From Peribacillus simplex (lineage in GTDB: Bacteria; Bacillota; Bacilli; Bacillales; DSM-1321), in the NCBI RefSeq assembly GCF_001578185.1, contig NZ_CP011008.1, positions 2,260,001 to 2,324,000 of the forward strand: a stretch of DNA of 64,000 nucleotides, in the 5' to 3' direction. Both the position numbers and the translations under genes were made by a program. Below are positions 43,258-51,997 of this stretch, piece by piece; positions within the stretch are counted from its first letter, which is position 1, and the number at the start of each line of letters is the position of its first letter. Below the pieces are notes generated by a model, which was given only the letters and a program-made list of their open reading frames with translations, had not been told where the DNA came from and made no database searches.

Positions 43258-44445
43258 CTAGGATAATGCCTTTGCATGAAGAGATCGCTTTTGCCAAGCC
43301 ATAGTGATCATCAAAGTGATGAATAAGAGGAAAAGGCCCAACATGAACGGATAGGTAATGTGCACATCATACATCATTCCGGCAAGTGTGGGTCCGAGCA
43401 CATTTCCGATGCTCATATACGCATTATTCATACCCATCGCAAAGCCCTGCTCATTTCCTGCCATCTTGGAAATCAGTGTGTTAAGAACTGGACGTAAGAT
43501 GGAGGTGGAAAGGAAGATTATAAGTGAGATTAAAAAGAAAATTAGGTAGCTTGAAGCAAAAAGTGATAGGAGGAAACCGATGGCTGCAACACTGATAAAG
43601 ATATTCAGCACATTCACTTCCCCAAAACGGCGTACAATCCGGTCGACGACAAACAATTGTACAATTACACTGACGATACCTGTGGCTGTAACCATTACGG
43701 CGATGTCCTTAGGACTTGAATTGAATTGATTATCAAGATAAAGCCCAATTACAGACTCATATGCCATTAAACCAAAGCTCATTACAAGTGTAATGATGAG
43801 TGGGATGAAATAGGGCATTTTCACGGATAGGGCAATCTTCTGAACCATCGTTTCAGATTTTGCATCCATGGGTTGAGTAACTTGTGCCGTTTCGCTTTCT
43901 TTTAAAACAAAAATGGAAAATACCACTGCCGACAGGGATACAAGCGCAGAAATCAAAAAGGGAAACTTCAAGCCAAAGTCAGCTAGAAATCCTCCAATTC
44001 CCGGACCGACTACAATACCTAGGGACATGGCGGCAGATACTAAACTATTGCCCTTAGCGCGCTGATCAAATGTGGTGATATCAGCTACATAAGCAAATAT
44101 TGCCGGTATAAGCAATGCGGCACCGATCCCGCCGATGATACGCGAAGCATATAATAACCAAATGGAATTGACTGCATAAAAAATAAACATGGATAATGTC
44201 AAACCGACCAACCCATAAATAATCATTTTTCTGCGCCCAAATTGGTCTGTCCATTTTCCGGCAATTGGTGAAAAGATAAGTTGTGCACCTGCGAAAATGG
44301 CAATCATTAGGCCAGCGGCGGTACCGCCTTGATTAATGGAGGCCAGGTATGCTGGTAAAATGGGAATGATGATACCGAAACTTCCTATTGCTATAAACAT
44401 ATTGATCATTAGGATAATGATCTTTTTACGTTGCTCTGCGGACAT
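43258..44445 (-). CDS. MFS multidrug-type efflux transporter
   Basis: 395 residues from ATG 44445 (GAGAGAGAGG upstream), about 12 membrane helices. Motif A reads GKWTDQFGRRKMIIYG. Motif C, typical of drug/H+ antiporters, is MSLGIVVGPGIGGFLADFG near 150. It resembles NorA/Bmr/TetA(L)-type pumps that expel drugs with proton uptake. A MarR-family gene is transcribed divergently from a shared 120-base region, as is common for regulated pumps. The substrate is not predictable. Confidence 0.88.
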   Translation of the reverse strand: MSAEQRKKIIILMINMFIAIGSFGIIIPILPAYLASINQGGTAAGLMIAIFAGAQLIFSPIAGKWTDQFGRRKMIIYGLVGLTLSMFIFYAVNSIWLLYASRIIGGIGAALLIPAIFAYVADITTFDQRAKGNSLVSAAMSLGIVVGPGIGGFLADFGLKFPFLISALVSLSAVVFSIFVLKESETAQVTQPMDAKSETMVQKIALSVKMPYFIPLIITLVMSFGLMAYESVIGLYLDNQFNSSPKDIAVMVTATGIVSVIVQLFVVDRIVRRFGEVNVLNIFISVAAIGFLLSLFASSYLIFFLISLIIFLSTSILRPVLNTLISKMAGNEQGFAMGMNNAYMSIGNVLGPTLAGMMYDVHITYPFMLGLFLLFITLMITMAWQKRSLHAKALS

Positions 44446-44475
44446 GTACAGCCTCTCTCTCTCTTTATAGATCAA

Positions 44476-44499
44476 TAACCATTTTAATTCGTATGGTTA
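44476..44499. promoter_or_regulatory. Candidate MarR operator in the divergent region
   Basis: TAACCAT and ATGGTTA are inverted repeats with a 10-base centre, 31 bases upstream of the pump start and 69 upstream of the regulator start. MarR proteins bind such dyads. Confidence 0.5.
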
Positions 44500-44567
44500 A
44501 TTTTTTGATACGTTAATTATGTTATAGTTTTAGATGGATAGTTGTCAATAAGAAAGGATTGTCAAAC

Positions 44568-45014
44568 ATGCATTCAGGTGAATTGTACAATTTACATATA
44601 GAAATCAAAGAACTAAGCAGTCTCTCACAGGAATTGGTGGAACCGTTATTGGTTAAATATGATTTAACCTCAGTACAGTATCGGGCATTGCAATTAATAG
44701 TCTTCAATGAATCCATGGCCGTTAAGTATGTTTCGAATCATTTGAAGATCAAACCTGCAGCAGGAACTGCGCTAATTGACCGGCTCGAACGGAAGAAATT
44801 GATTGAGAGGGTACACAGTGAGGATGATCGGCGGGTCGTTTTTATCCAATCAACCGAAAGTGGAAGGGAAACCTATCATTCCATCAATAAGTGTTTCGCC
44901 AAAATCTTTCGTGACTTTTATAGCGTCTTAAATGAAGAGGAAACGGAACGGCTTAAACAAATAGTGGGAAAACTGACCGAACACGTGACATCTCGCATAG
45001 AGAATAAAATATAG
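44568..45014 (+). CDS. MarR-family regulator
   Basis: 148 residues. The winged-helix core is VKYDLTSVQYRALQLIVFNE, LKIKPAAGTALIDRLERKKL and the wing HSEDDRRVVFIQSTESGRE with the conserved D-x-R. ATG 44568 follows AAAGGA by 9 bases; TTG 44559 is too close. It is divergent from the MFS pump and likely represses it until a ligand binds. Confidence 0.9.
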   Translation: MHSGELYNLHIEIKELSSLSQELVEPLLVKYDLTSVQYRALQLIVFNESMAVKYVSNHLKIKPAAGTALIDRLERKKLIERVHSEDDRRVVFIQSTESGRETYHSINKCFAKIFRDFYSVLNEEETERLKQIVGKLTEHVTSRIENKI

Positions 45015-45100
45015 TTTCCTGGCATGTACAGGTTCCATTATATATAGATAGAAAGGCACTATATTAATTTTCATTTTGGTCTTTTTGAAAAATACGTATT

Positions 45101-45136
45101 AAAGCAGTGAATTTCAGTATAGCTTCACTGCTTTTA
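45101..45136 (+). terminator. Terminator after marR
   Basis: AAAGCAGTGAA and TTCACTGCTTT pair around TTTCAGTATAGC, then TAGG. Confidence 0.65.
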
Positions 45137-45374
45137 GGCGGTTAATTATCAGAATAATCAATTAATTTTCGAAGGTTTCTTTTGGGTTTATAAAATGACA
45201 GCATTGAAAATAAGATCTTCTTCAGGAAAAAATAGCGGGCATTCATTTACTTTGTTACAATTCGCTTTGATTTTAAGGACTTATTGGGCATCCACTTAAT
45301 TGATCACTCTATATAAGTAGATTTGCAATGGATAAATAATGAATGATTTTTTTTTAAAAAGTGAAATTAAACAT

Positions 45375-45386
45375 TATAACGTTATA
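45375..45386. promoter_or_regulatory. Palindrome, candidate GntR operator
   Basis: TATAACGTTATA, perfect 12-bp palindrome, 124 bases before the first operon gene. HutC-type GntR regulators recognise A/T-rich palindromes with a GT...AC core. Assignment is by position only. Confidence 0.45.
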
Positions 45387-45509
45387 TTGATTAGTTTATG
45401 GAAATGTGATAATCTATTTCTGTAAGAAAATTAAATGAATTCTCACAATTTAGCAACCTTATACAAAGTTACGGGCAATCGATAGGATGTACCGAAAAGG
45501 ATGAGGGAA

Positions 45510-46613
45510 ATGACAGGTAGTTTAATTCTGAAAAATGTAAAGATGTTAGACGGAAATGCAGCAGATATCATACTGGAAAATGGAATGATTAAAGAAATCG
45601 CTTTGCCCGGAACTGCATCTGGAGATGAAATAATAGATTATGATCACAAAGTTTTTGTTTCCAGCGGATGGATTGATATGCATGTACATGCATTCCCGGA
45701 ATTCGATCCTTATGGTGATAAGGTTGATGAGATTGGATATAAAACTGGTGTAACAACGGTCATTGATGCGGGAAGCACGGGGGCAGATAGGATATCTGAT
45801 CTCGTTAACAGCTGTGAAAATTCCAAAACAAATGTTTTTGCCTTTCTGAATATTTCGCGGATTGGCTTGAAAAGGATTGATGAGTTATCGGATATTTCAT
45901 GGCTGGACGAAGGGGAATTAAGGAATGCAATCTCCAAGTACGGGGATTTTGTCGTTGGACTTAAAGCGAGAATAAGTAAAAGTGTGGTTGGTCTAAATGG
46001 TATCGAGCCATTAAAAGTCGCTAGGAAGTTCTCGGCTGAAACTGGTTTACCATTAATGGTCCATATCGGTTCAGGGCCGCCTGATATTAAAGAAGTCCTT
46101 GAATTACTTGAGGAAAAGGACATTATTACACATTTCTTAAATGGTAAAGCGAATAATTTATTTGATGAAAGAGAAGAATCGCTGCCTGAGTTCAGTAAGG
46201 CGATTGAACGTGGTGTCCATTTGGATGTAGGTCATGGAACGGCAAGCTTTTCTTTTAAAACTGCAGAAATGGCGAAAAAGCGGGGAATACACTTCAATAC
46301 GATCAGTACGGATATATATCGGAAAAACAGAGAGAATGGGCCAGTTTTTAATATGGCAAATGTGCTTACAAAATTTTTGTATCTGGGTTATCCATTAAAG
46401 GAAGTAATAGAAGCCGTTACGGTCAATGCAGCAGCTTGGTTGCATAAACCCGAGCTTGGCAGGATTTCAGCTGGGGATATTGCGAACTTAACCTTATTCT
46501 CGATTAAGAATGAGCCGACCCTTTTAATTGATTCCGAAGGAGAAAAACGGATGGCAGAAAAAAGAGTTGCCGTTAAAGGAGTGGTTATAAATGGAGAATT
46601 CATTGAATGCTAA
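45510..46613 (+). CDS. Amidohydrolase/deacetylase-family metallohydrolase
   Basis: 367 residues from ATG 45510 (AAAGGA 7 bases before; an ATG at 45501 lies inside that site). Metal ligands are in SGWIDMHVHAFPEFDP (HxH), the lysine region VVGLKARIS, LMVHIGSGP and LDVGHGTASFS. The final beta sandwich includes LGRISAGDIANLTLF. It belongs to the EF0837/DgaR-linked deacetylase branch of amidohydrolases. It may remove the acetyl group from an N-acetylated sugar acid before the lyase acts. The next gene overlaps its end by 23 bases. Confidence 0.82.
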   Translation: MTGSLILKNVKMLDGNAADIILENGMIKEIALPGTASGDEIIDYDHKVFVSSGWIDMHVHAFPEFDPYGDKVDEIGYKTGVTTVIDAGSTGADRISDLVNSCENSKTNVFAFLNISRIGLKRIDELSDISWLDEGELRNAISKYGDFVVGLKARISKSVVGLNGIEPLKVARKFSAETGLPLMVHIGSGPPDIKEVLELLEEKDIITHFLNGKANNLFDEREESLPEFSKAIERGVHLDVGHGTASFSFKTAEMAKKRGIHFNTISTDIYRKNRENGPVFNMANVLTKFLYLGYPLKEVIEAVTVNAAAWLHKPELGRISAGDIANLTLFSIKNEPTLLIDSEGEKRMAEKRVAVKGVVINGEFIEC

Positions 46614-47700
46614 ATACGGTTTGAAAAGAGTCATCAATGCAAGCGGAAGAATGAGCATATTGGGGGTTTCTGCCCCAACTGACACAGTGATGGATGCGAT
46701 GAAAAAAGGGGGGCAAAATTATGTTGAGATTTCTGATTTAGTCGATAAGTCAGGCCAGCATATAGCGAATTTGCTTCATTCTGAAGCAGCTGTCGTCGTA
46801 AACTCAGCATCAAGTGGAATTGCGCTTTCAGTAGCGGCGATCGTTACTGAAGGAAATAGAAGGAAAAGCGAAAGGCTTCATCAAGATCTCATTCAAAAGA
46901 ATGAAATCATCATGCTGAAAGGTCATAACGTACAGTATGGTGCACCGGTTGAAACCATGATTTACCTGGGTGGCGGAAAATTGGTTGAAGTTGGGTATGC
47001 AAACGAAGGGAAGGCAGGACATATTGCGGATGCCATAAATGAAAATACCTCCGCCATTTTATACGTGAAATCGCATCATGCTGTTCAGAAAAATATGATA
47101 TCAGTCGAAGAAGCATGGGATGTGGCCAAAATGAATAATATCCCTCTGATTGTCGATGCAGCAGCGGAGGAGGATTTAGAAAAATATGTACAATTCTCTG
47201 ACTTGGCGATATATAGTGGATCAAAAGCCATTGAAGGACCCACATCCGGTATCGTTGCGGGCAGAAAAAAATATATCGAATGGGTAAAGGTTCAATTGCA
47301 CTGCATCGGCAGGAGCATGAAGGTCGGTAAGGAAACCAGCTTTGGGCTGCTTCAGGCATTGGATGAGTATTTTGTCAAACAGGATAATAGTGAAAAAGAG
47401 AAAGCTAGTTTACAAGTTCTCAAAACACTTGACTCAATTGATGGCGTAAAAGTAACGATCGTTCAGGATGAAGCCGGACGTGCCATATATAGAGCACGTA
47501 TTTCCATTGATTCTTTAATAACGGAAACAACGGCGAAGGAAGTGAACGAGCAGCTCAGAAATGGGGAAATCGCCATTTACACACGTGATTATGGGATACG
47601 GCAAGGCTTTTTCGATATAGACCCGCGTCCATTGCAAGGTGATGATATACATGTCATTGAAGCACAATTAAGAACCATATTAGGAGGAAAACAAGGATGA
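46591..47700 (+). CDS. dgaE: DgaE-type PLP-dependent ammonia lyase (SelA-like fold)
   Basis: 369 residues. The PLP lysine is K212 in IYSGSKAIEGPTSGIVAG; PLIVDAAAEEDLEKYV precedes it. Fold and motifs match the SelA-related D-glucosaminate-6-phosphate ammonia lyase (DgaE) family. With a non-PTS permease in the operon, the substrate may be unphosphorylated 2-amino-2-deoxygluconate or a relative, giving a 2-keto-3-deoxy acid plus ammonia. GGAG stands 10 bases before the ATG. The next gene begins with ATGA across its stop. Confidence 0.85.
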   Translation: MENSLNAKYGLKRVINASGRMSILGVSAPTDTVMDAMKKGGQNYVEISDLVDKSGQHIANLLHSEAAVVVNSASSGIALSVAAIVTEGNRRKSERLHQDLIQKNEIIMLKGHNVQYGAPVETMIYLGGGKLVEVGYANEGKAGHIADAINENTSAILYVKSHHAVQKNMISVEEAWDVAKMNNIPLIVDAAAEEDLEKYVQFSDLAIYSGSKAIEGPTSGIVAGRKKYIEWVKVQLHCIGRSMKVGKETSFGLLQALDEYFVKQDNSEKEKASLQVLKTLDSIDGVKVTIVQDEAGRAIYRARISIDSLITETTAKEVNEQLRNGEIAIYTRDYGIRQGFFDIDPRPLQGDDIHVIEAQLRTILGGKQG

Positions 47701-48452
47701 CAAACATAAACAAACGGTTATTGAATGATCGTGTAGCCTTAAATGTACTTGCAAATAGTGTAGAAAATGCAGTGGAAGTCTTTGAAGCAGCGGAAGGCCA
47801 TGTATTGGTTGGTGTACTCTCAAAGGATTATCCAACTGTGGAAGCTGGTGTTACAGCAATGAAAGAATACGGGGAAGCCATTGATGAGGCCGTTTCAATA
47901 GGATTGGGCGCGGGCGATAATAGACAGGCAGCGGTTGTCGCAGAAATCGCAAAATACTATCCAGGCAGTCATATTAACCAGGTTTTTCCTGCTGTTGGTG
48001 CTACAAGGGCCAATTTAGGTGAGAAGGATAGCTGGATAAATTCACTTGTATCTCCAACTGGGAAAGTAGGTTATGTGAATATTTCCACTGGTCCAGTAAG
48101 TGCAGGTGCAAGTGAAACTGCCATTGTGCCTATCAAAGCTGCCATTGCGCTTGTACGCGATATGGGAGGAAATGCTTTGAAATACTTCCCGATGAAAGGC
48201 CTGAAGCATGAAGATGAATATCGTGCTGTGGCAAAAGCTTGTGGTGAAGAGGGATTTGCTTTGGAACCAACAGGTGGAATCGATTTAAATAATTTCGAGA
48301 CCATACTAGAAATCGCATTAGAAGCAAAAGTGCCTAAAGTCATTCCACATGTATATTCTTCCATAATCGATGAAGAGACTGGAAAAACGAATGGGGAGGA
48401 TGTACGGAAATTATTGGCCATAACAAAAAAATTGGTTGAAAAATATGCCTAA
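47697..48452 (+). CDS. dgaF: KDPG-type aldolase, DgaF family
   Basis: 251 residues, TIM barrel. Motifs are GHVLVGVLSKDYPTVEAGV, GLGAGDNRQAAVV, HINQVFPAVGATRANLG and ALKYFPMKGLKHEDEYRAV, with the Schiff-base lysine probably in the last. FALEPTGGIDLNNF follows. DgaF splits 2-keto-3-deoxy-6-phosphogluconate to pyruvate and glyceraldehyde-3-phosphate. GGAGG precedes the ATG, which overlaps the dgaE stop. The kinase gene overlaps its end. Confidence 0.87.
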   Translation: MTNINKRLLNDRVALNVLANSVENAVEVFEAAEGHVLVGVLSKDYPTVEAGVTAMKEYGEAIDEAVSIGLGAGDNRQAAVVAEIAKYYPGSHINQVFPAVGATRANLGEKDSWINSLVSPTGKVGYVNISTGPVSAGASETAIVPIKAAIALVRDMGGNALKYFPMKGLKHEDEYRAVAKACGEEGFALEPTGGIDLNNFETILEIALEAKVPKVIPHVYSSIIDEETGKTNGEDVRKLLAITKKLVEKYA

Positions 48453-49458
48453 AAGGATTGTGGCATTCGGGGAAGTAATGATGCGTTTGCAGGTACCAGG
48501 GCATGAATTGCTATCACAGGCCAACACTTTGAAATACTCCTTTTCAGGCACGGGAGTAAACGTTGCTTCTGCGATGACAAAGCTAGGACATGATGGGTAT
48601 CTTGTGACAAAGTTACCGGATAACCCCCTTGGGGATTCCGCGATTTCATCTTTGCAACGCTTAGGAATTGGAAGGGACTTCATCTCTAGAGGTGGAAAAT
48701 ACTTGGGGATGTATTTTTTGGAAAATGGTTTTGGACAGCGGGCTAGCCGTGTCACATATTCCAATCGACTGGAAAGCAGTTTTAATACAGCCTCCTTATC
48801 CGATTATGATATGGATATGATTTCGGAAAGTACGGATATCATCCATTTTTGCGGAATTACGCTTGCAATGGCGGAAACTGTACGGGAAAGTATGAAGGTG
48901 CTGGCTAGAAAAGTCAAAGAAAAAGGCGGTACAGTCTGTTTCGATTGCAACTACCGCCCCTCTTTATGGGAGGGAGGTTATGCTGACGCAAAGACTCATT
49001 ATGAAGAAATGCTTTTTTTGGCTGATATCGTCATGATGAATGAGAAAGACGCCCTATATATTTTAGGAATGAAGTCTGAAGGCTCCACAAGGGAAGAACA
49101 GCTAATCGAGTTGATCCCCGAGGCGGCAAAGAGATTCAATATTCCGTCGATAGCAGGGACACATCGTTCAATCAACAGTGATAATAGCCATACGTTGAGG
49201 GGGTATATATACAAAGAAGGAACATTTTACTTTTCCGATATCCTATCATTTTCCGTATATGATAGAATAGGTTCAGGCGATGCTTACACCAGTGGAATCC
49301 TACATGGCGAATTGCTGGGATTTCCCCCAGAAAAGACAGTTCGGTTTGCGGCTGTTTCAGGAATGCTGGCATGTACTGTCGTTGGAGATACTCCTTTGGC
49401 AACCGAAAAGGAGATACTCTCGGCAATGGAAGGTGAAATGGAAGATATTAAGAGATAA
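48445..49458 (+). CDS. PfkB-family sugar kinase, 2-keto-3-deoxygluconate kinase type
   Basis: 337 residues. The PfkB N-terminal FSGTGVNVASAMTKLGHDG and the ATP-site signature DRIGSGDAYTSGILHGELLG near 275 are intact. The catalytic aspartate is in the latter. FDCNYRPSLWEGG is typical of KDG kinases. It should make KDPG for DgaF. Start at ATG 48445, overlapping the aldolase stop by 8 bases; a TTG at 48436 is an alternative. The kinase explains how an unphosphorylated route can feed DgaF. Confidence 0.87.
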   Translation: MPKRIVAFGEVMMRLQVPGHELLSQANTLKYSFSGTGVNVASAMTKLGHDGYLVTKLPDNPLGDSAISSLQRLGIGRDFISRGGKYLGMYFLENGFGQRASRVTYSNRLESSFNTASLSDYDMDMISESTDIIHFCGITLAMAETVRESMKVLARKVKEKGGTVCFDCNYRPSLWEGGYADAKTHYEEMLFLADIVMMNEKDALYILGMKSEGSTREEQLIELIPEAAKRFNIPSIAGTHRSINSDNSHTLRGYIYKEGTFYFSDILSFSVYDRIGSGDAYTSGILHGELLGFPPEKTVRFAAVSGMLACTVVGDTPLATEKEILSAMEGEMEDIKR

Positions 49459-49474
49459 AAGGCAGGAGATTAGA

Positions 49475-50197
49475 ATGAATGTGAACAGAAAAAATGGACC
49501 GATGTATTTACAGATAAAAGAAATAATGAAGGATCGTATTTTACATGGGGTTTATGCCATCGACACAAACATTCCCTCTGAGCCTCTTTTGGAAGAAGAA
49601 TTTAACGTAAGTAAGGTCACTGTCCGTAATGCAATCAAAGAACTTGTGCAAGAGGGGTATGTTGAAAAGAAAAGCGGCAAAGGCACTAGGGTCATAGCGA
49701 ATGGTTCGATTGTCAAACTTTCCAAAGGAAAGCGTTTCACAGAGCTTTTGGTGGAGGAAGGGCACTTCATTTTAAAAAAGGTGTTAAACATAAGTCATGT
49801 TGATCTTTCTTCAGGCTCTAAGTTGCATTCTTTATTTGGTGACCATTGCACAAGAATCGAACGAATATATTTATTGGACAATGAACCTTATATTTACTTT
49901 ATACATTATGTTTCCCTTAATTTAAACCAAGAAGAGATAAAAGAGGTCCAAATCAATTCTTTGTACAGATTTTTGGAAAATCAAAACGTTAAACTTGAAA
50001 CATTCAGAGATGAGTTTGCCGTTGCCATCGCACCTGATCACATTTGCGAAACACTGAAAATCGAAAACAATAGCCCAGTATTAAAAAGGATTCGGATTTC
50101 CAGTGATGGGGACGGAAATGTTATGGAATACAGTGAAGGGTATTACAACACGGCTAAACAGAACTACATTGTGACATATAACGAGCCGGTACAATAA
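49475..50197 (+). CDS. GntR/HutC-family regulator with UTRA domain
   Basis: 240 residues from ATG 49475, with CAGGAGA upstream. The wHTH domain (about 1-75) has GPMYLQIKEIMKDRILHGVY, LEEEFNVSKVTVRNAIKEL and GYVEKKSGKGTRV. The UTRA effector domain (about 95-235) has HCTRIERIYLLDNEPYIYFI and NSPVLKRIRISSDGDGNVME. It probably represses the operon and senses its substrate. The palindrome at 45375 is a candidate site. Confidence 0.9.
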   Translation: MNVNRKNGPMYLQIKEIMKDRILHGVYAIDTNIPSEPLLEEEFNVSKVTVRNAIKELVQEGYVEKKSGKGTRVIANGSIVKLSKGKRFTELLVEEGHFILKKVLNISHVDLSSGSKLHSLFGDHCTRIERIYLLDNEPYIYFIHYVSLNLNQEEIKEVQINSLYRFLENQNVKLETFRDEFAVAIAPDHICETLKIENNSPVLKRIRISSDGDGNVMEYSEGYYNTAKQNYIVTYNEPVQ

Positions 50198-50221
50198 GCC
50201 TATTTATTGTATGGGTTTGAT

Positions 50222-50235
50222 TGTAAGCGATTTCA
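50222..50235 (+). promoter_or_regulatory. cre (CcpA) box upstream of gntP-like permease
   Basis: TGTAAGCGATTTCA with flanking T on each side fits WTGNAANCGNWWNCAW at every defined position. It lies in the 57-base gap between the GntR gene and the permease. CcpA bound there could block read-through (roadblock) and shut uptake when preferred sugars are present. Confidence 0.78.
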
Positions 50236-50254
50236 TTAGGGGTGGGGAGAACAT

Positions 50255-51580
50255 ATGGATCTATATTTATTAGGAATCACGCTGATAGCAATCATAATTG
50301 TTATTTTGGGGGTATCATGGTGGAAATGGCATGCATTCATAAGTTTGACTGTGGCCAGTTTATTTTTAGCGGTTTTTTCTGGACTGCCGATGGACAAGAT
50401 TGTAGGAGCATATGAAACGGGTGTAGGAGCGGTCCTTGGTCATCTTATTGGAATATTGGCTTTAGGGACCATCTTAGGAAAGATGATGTCCGACTCTGGA
50501 GCCGGTATGCAGGTTGCTGACTTTTTCATTAATAAATTCGGCGTGAAGAACCTGCCATGGGCCATGCTTTTATCTGGTTTTATCATAGGCATTCCGGTAT
50601 TTTTCGAGGTTGGTTTAGTAATATTGCTGCCTTTGGTCATTTCCATTCGGAAATCAACCAAAGTGAACATCTTGTTAATAGGTATTCCAGTACTTGCTGG
50701 TTTATCGATTGTACATGGGCTGGTACCTCCGCATCCGGGAGCCATGACAGCTATAGGGATCTATAATGCAAACATGGGACACGTACTTCTGTACTCATTG
50801 ATCATCGCATTCCCGACTGCTGTAATTGCCGGACCTCTTTTCGCAAAATGGATTCATAAGCGGGTTATACCCGTTGGTGAACCGGAATTGATCCGGGTGG
50901 AAACAAAGTCAAGTGGATTACCAGGGACTGGAGTTTCGTTCTTCATCATCCTTTTGCCTGTATTGTTGATGGTTTTAACTGTATTGGCGCCTTATTTGCC
51001 GCTGCCGGGTTCCGTTGGAAAATTCTTGGTGTTTATCGGCAGTCCGGTGATCGCCCTATTAATCTCCTGTTTTGCAGCTTACTATTTCCTGGGCTACAGA
51101 CAGGGAATGGATAAATCGCTAATTAAAAAGTTAACGGAAGAATGTTTATTGCCATTAGCCTCCATAATACTAATTATCGGTGCGGGTGGCGGGTTCAAGC
51201 AAATTTTAATTGATAGTGGCGTAGGGACCGCAATTGCTTCCATGTCTGAAGAAATATCATTATCACCAATCGTCCTTGCATTCCTGGTGGCCGGATTGAT
51301 TCGGATTGCCACAGGTTCTGCAACAGTCGCTTTGACCACGGCAGCAGGAATTGTTTCACCGGTTGTTGCAAATATGACGGGCGTAAATCTAGAATTACTT
51401 GTAATTGCAACTGGGGCAGGCTCACTTATGTTTTCCCATGTTAATGACGCCGGTTTCTGGTTAGTAAAAGAATATATGGGATTGACCGTAAAAGAAACGT
51501 TCAAAACATGGACAGTCATGGAAACCTTACTTTCTTTCGTGGCATTCGGTTTGGTTTTAATTTTGGATATATTCATATAG
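50255..51580 (+). CDS. GntP-family gluconate/sugar-acid:H+ symporter
   Basis: 441 residues, about 12 membrane segments. Typical GntP sequence features are GILALGTILGKMMSDSGAG, GIPVFFEVGLVILLPLV, VHGLVPPHPGAMTAIGIYNA and RIATGSATVALTTAAGIVSP with MFSHVNDAGFWLVKEY near the end. It should import the unphosphorylated sugar acid with protons. GGGGTGGGG precedes the ATG. It is the last gene of the operon, behind a cre box. Confidence 0.92.
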   Translation: MDLYLLGITLIAIIIVILGVSWWKWHAFISLTVASLFLAVFSGLPMDKIVGAYETGVGAVLGHLIGILALGTILGKMMSDSGAGMQVADFFINKFGVKNLPWAMLLSGFIIGIPVFFEVGLVILLPLVISIRKSTKVNILLIGIPVLAGLSIVHGLVPPHPGAMTAIGIYNANMGHVLLYSLIIAFPTAVIAGPLFAKWIHKRVIPVGEPELIRVETKSSGLPGTGVSFFIILLPVLLMVLTVLAPYLPLPGSVGKFLVFIGSPVIALLISCFAAYYFLGYRQGMDKSLIKKLTEECLLPLASIILIIGAGGGFKQILIDSGVGTAIASMSEEISLSPIVLAFLVAGLIRIATGSATVALTTAAGIVSPVVANMTGVNLELLVIATGAGSLMFSHVNDAGFWLVKEYMGLTVKETFKTWTVMETLLSFVAFGLVLILDIFI

Positions 51581-51622
51581 TCAACAAAGGAAATTCTGCG
51601 ATTGCAGAATAAGTAGTCTTTA

Positions 51623-51667
51623 CCTCCGTAATATGTCTTGGGGTGACATATTACGGAGGCTTTTATT
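51623..51667 (+). terminator. Terminator of the sugar-acid operon
   Basis: CCTCCGTAATATGTC and GACATATTACGGAGG pair perfectly around TTGGGGT, followed by CTTTTATTT. Confidence 0.9.
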
Positions 51668-51814
51668 TATGGAAAACATTCGGGTTGGGATATAGTCTTT
51701 CTTAGTAAAGAAAAGGGTTGAATAAAGCTGACTTAGCCCCTAAAGATAGGTCGATGCAACAGGGCAGAAACAAATTTCAAATCTTGATTTGAAAATGTGT
51801 CAGAAGTGTTCCTT

Positions 51815-51997
51815 TCATCCAGAAGATGTTTGTTTTGCTCCTCGAAGATATAATTCCTGACAGAGACTCCTATATTGAAAGATTGACAGCTTCCCGTTTA
51901 CATATTCCTTCTGAATATAATCCAATAATTCATTGGCATGATTGGGCTTTTGACGTTTTTCCTGAATATAATGGAGTATTAAAACTTCAATATTCAC
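51815..51997 (-). CDS. YppF-like small protein, 60 aa
   Basis: 60 residues on the minus strand, with HANELLDYIQKEYVNGKLSI and FQYRSLCQELYLRGA. This is the pattern of the YppF family (HxNELLDFxxxxYxxGEISIxxYRxLxxELExxGA). GTG 51997 follows AAGGTGAG closely. The function is unknown. A plus-strand frame across the same bases is treated as its shadow. Confidence 0.7.
   Translation of the reverse strand: MNIEVLILHYIQEKRQKPNHANELLDYIQKEYVNGKLSIFQYRSLCQELYLRGAKQTSSG

Larger units (their letters stand above)
45015..45509. other. Upstream region of the amino-sugar-acid operon
   Basis: About 490 bases. A terminator for marR lies at 45101-45136. A perfect 12-bp palindrome TATAACGTTATA lies at 45375-45386, a candidate site for the GntR regulator encoded in the operon. 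No gene is recognised. AAAAGGATGAGGGAA precedes the first gene. Confidence 0.5.
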
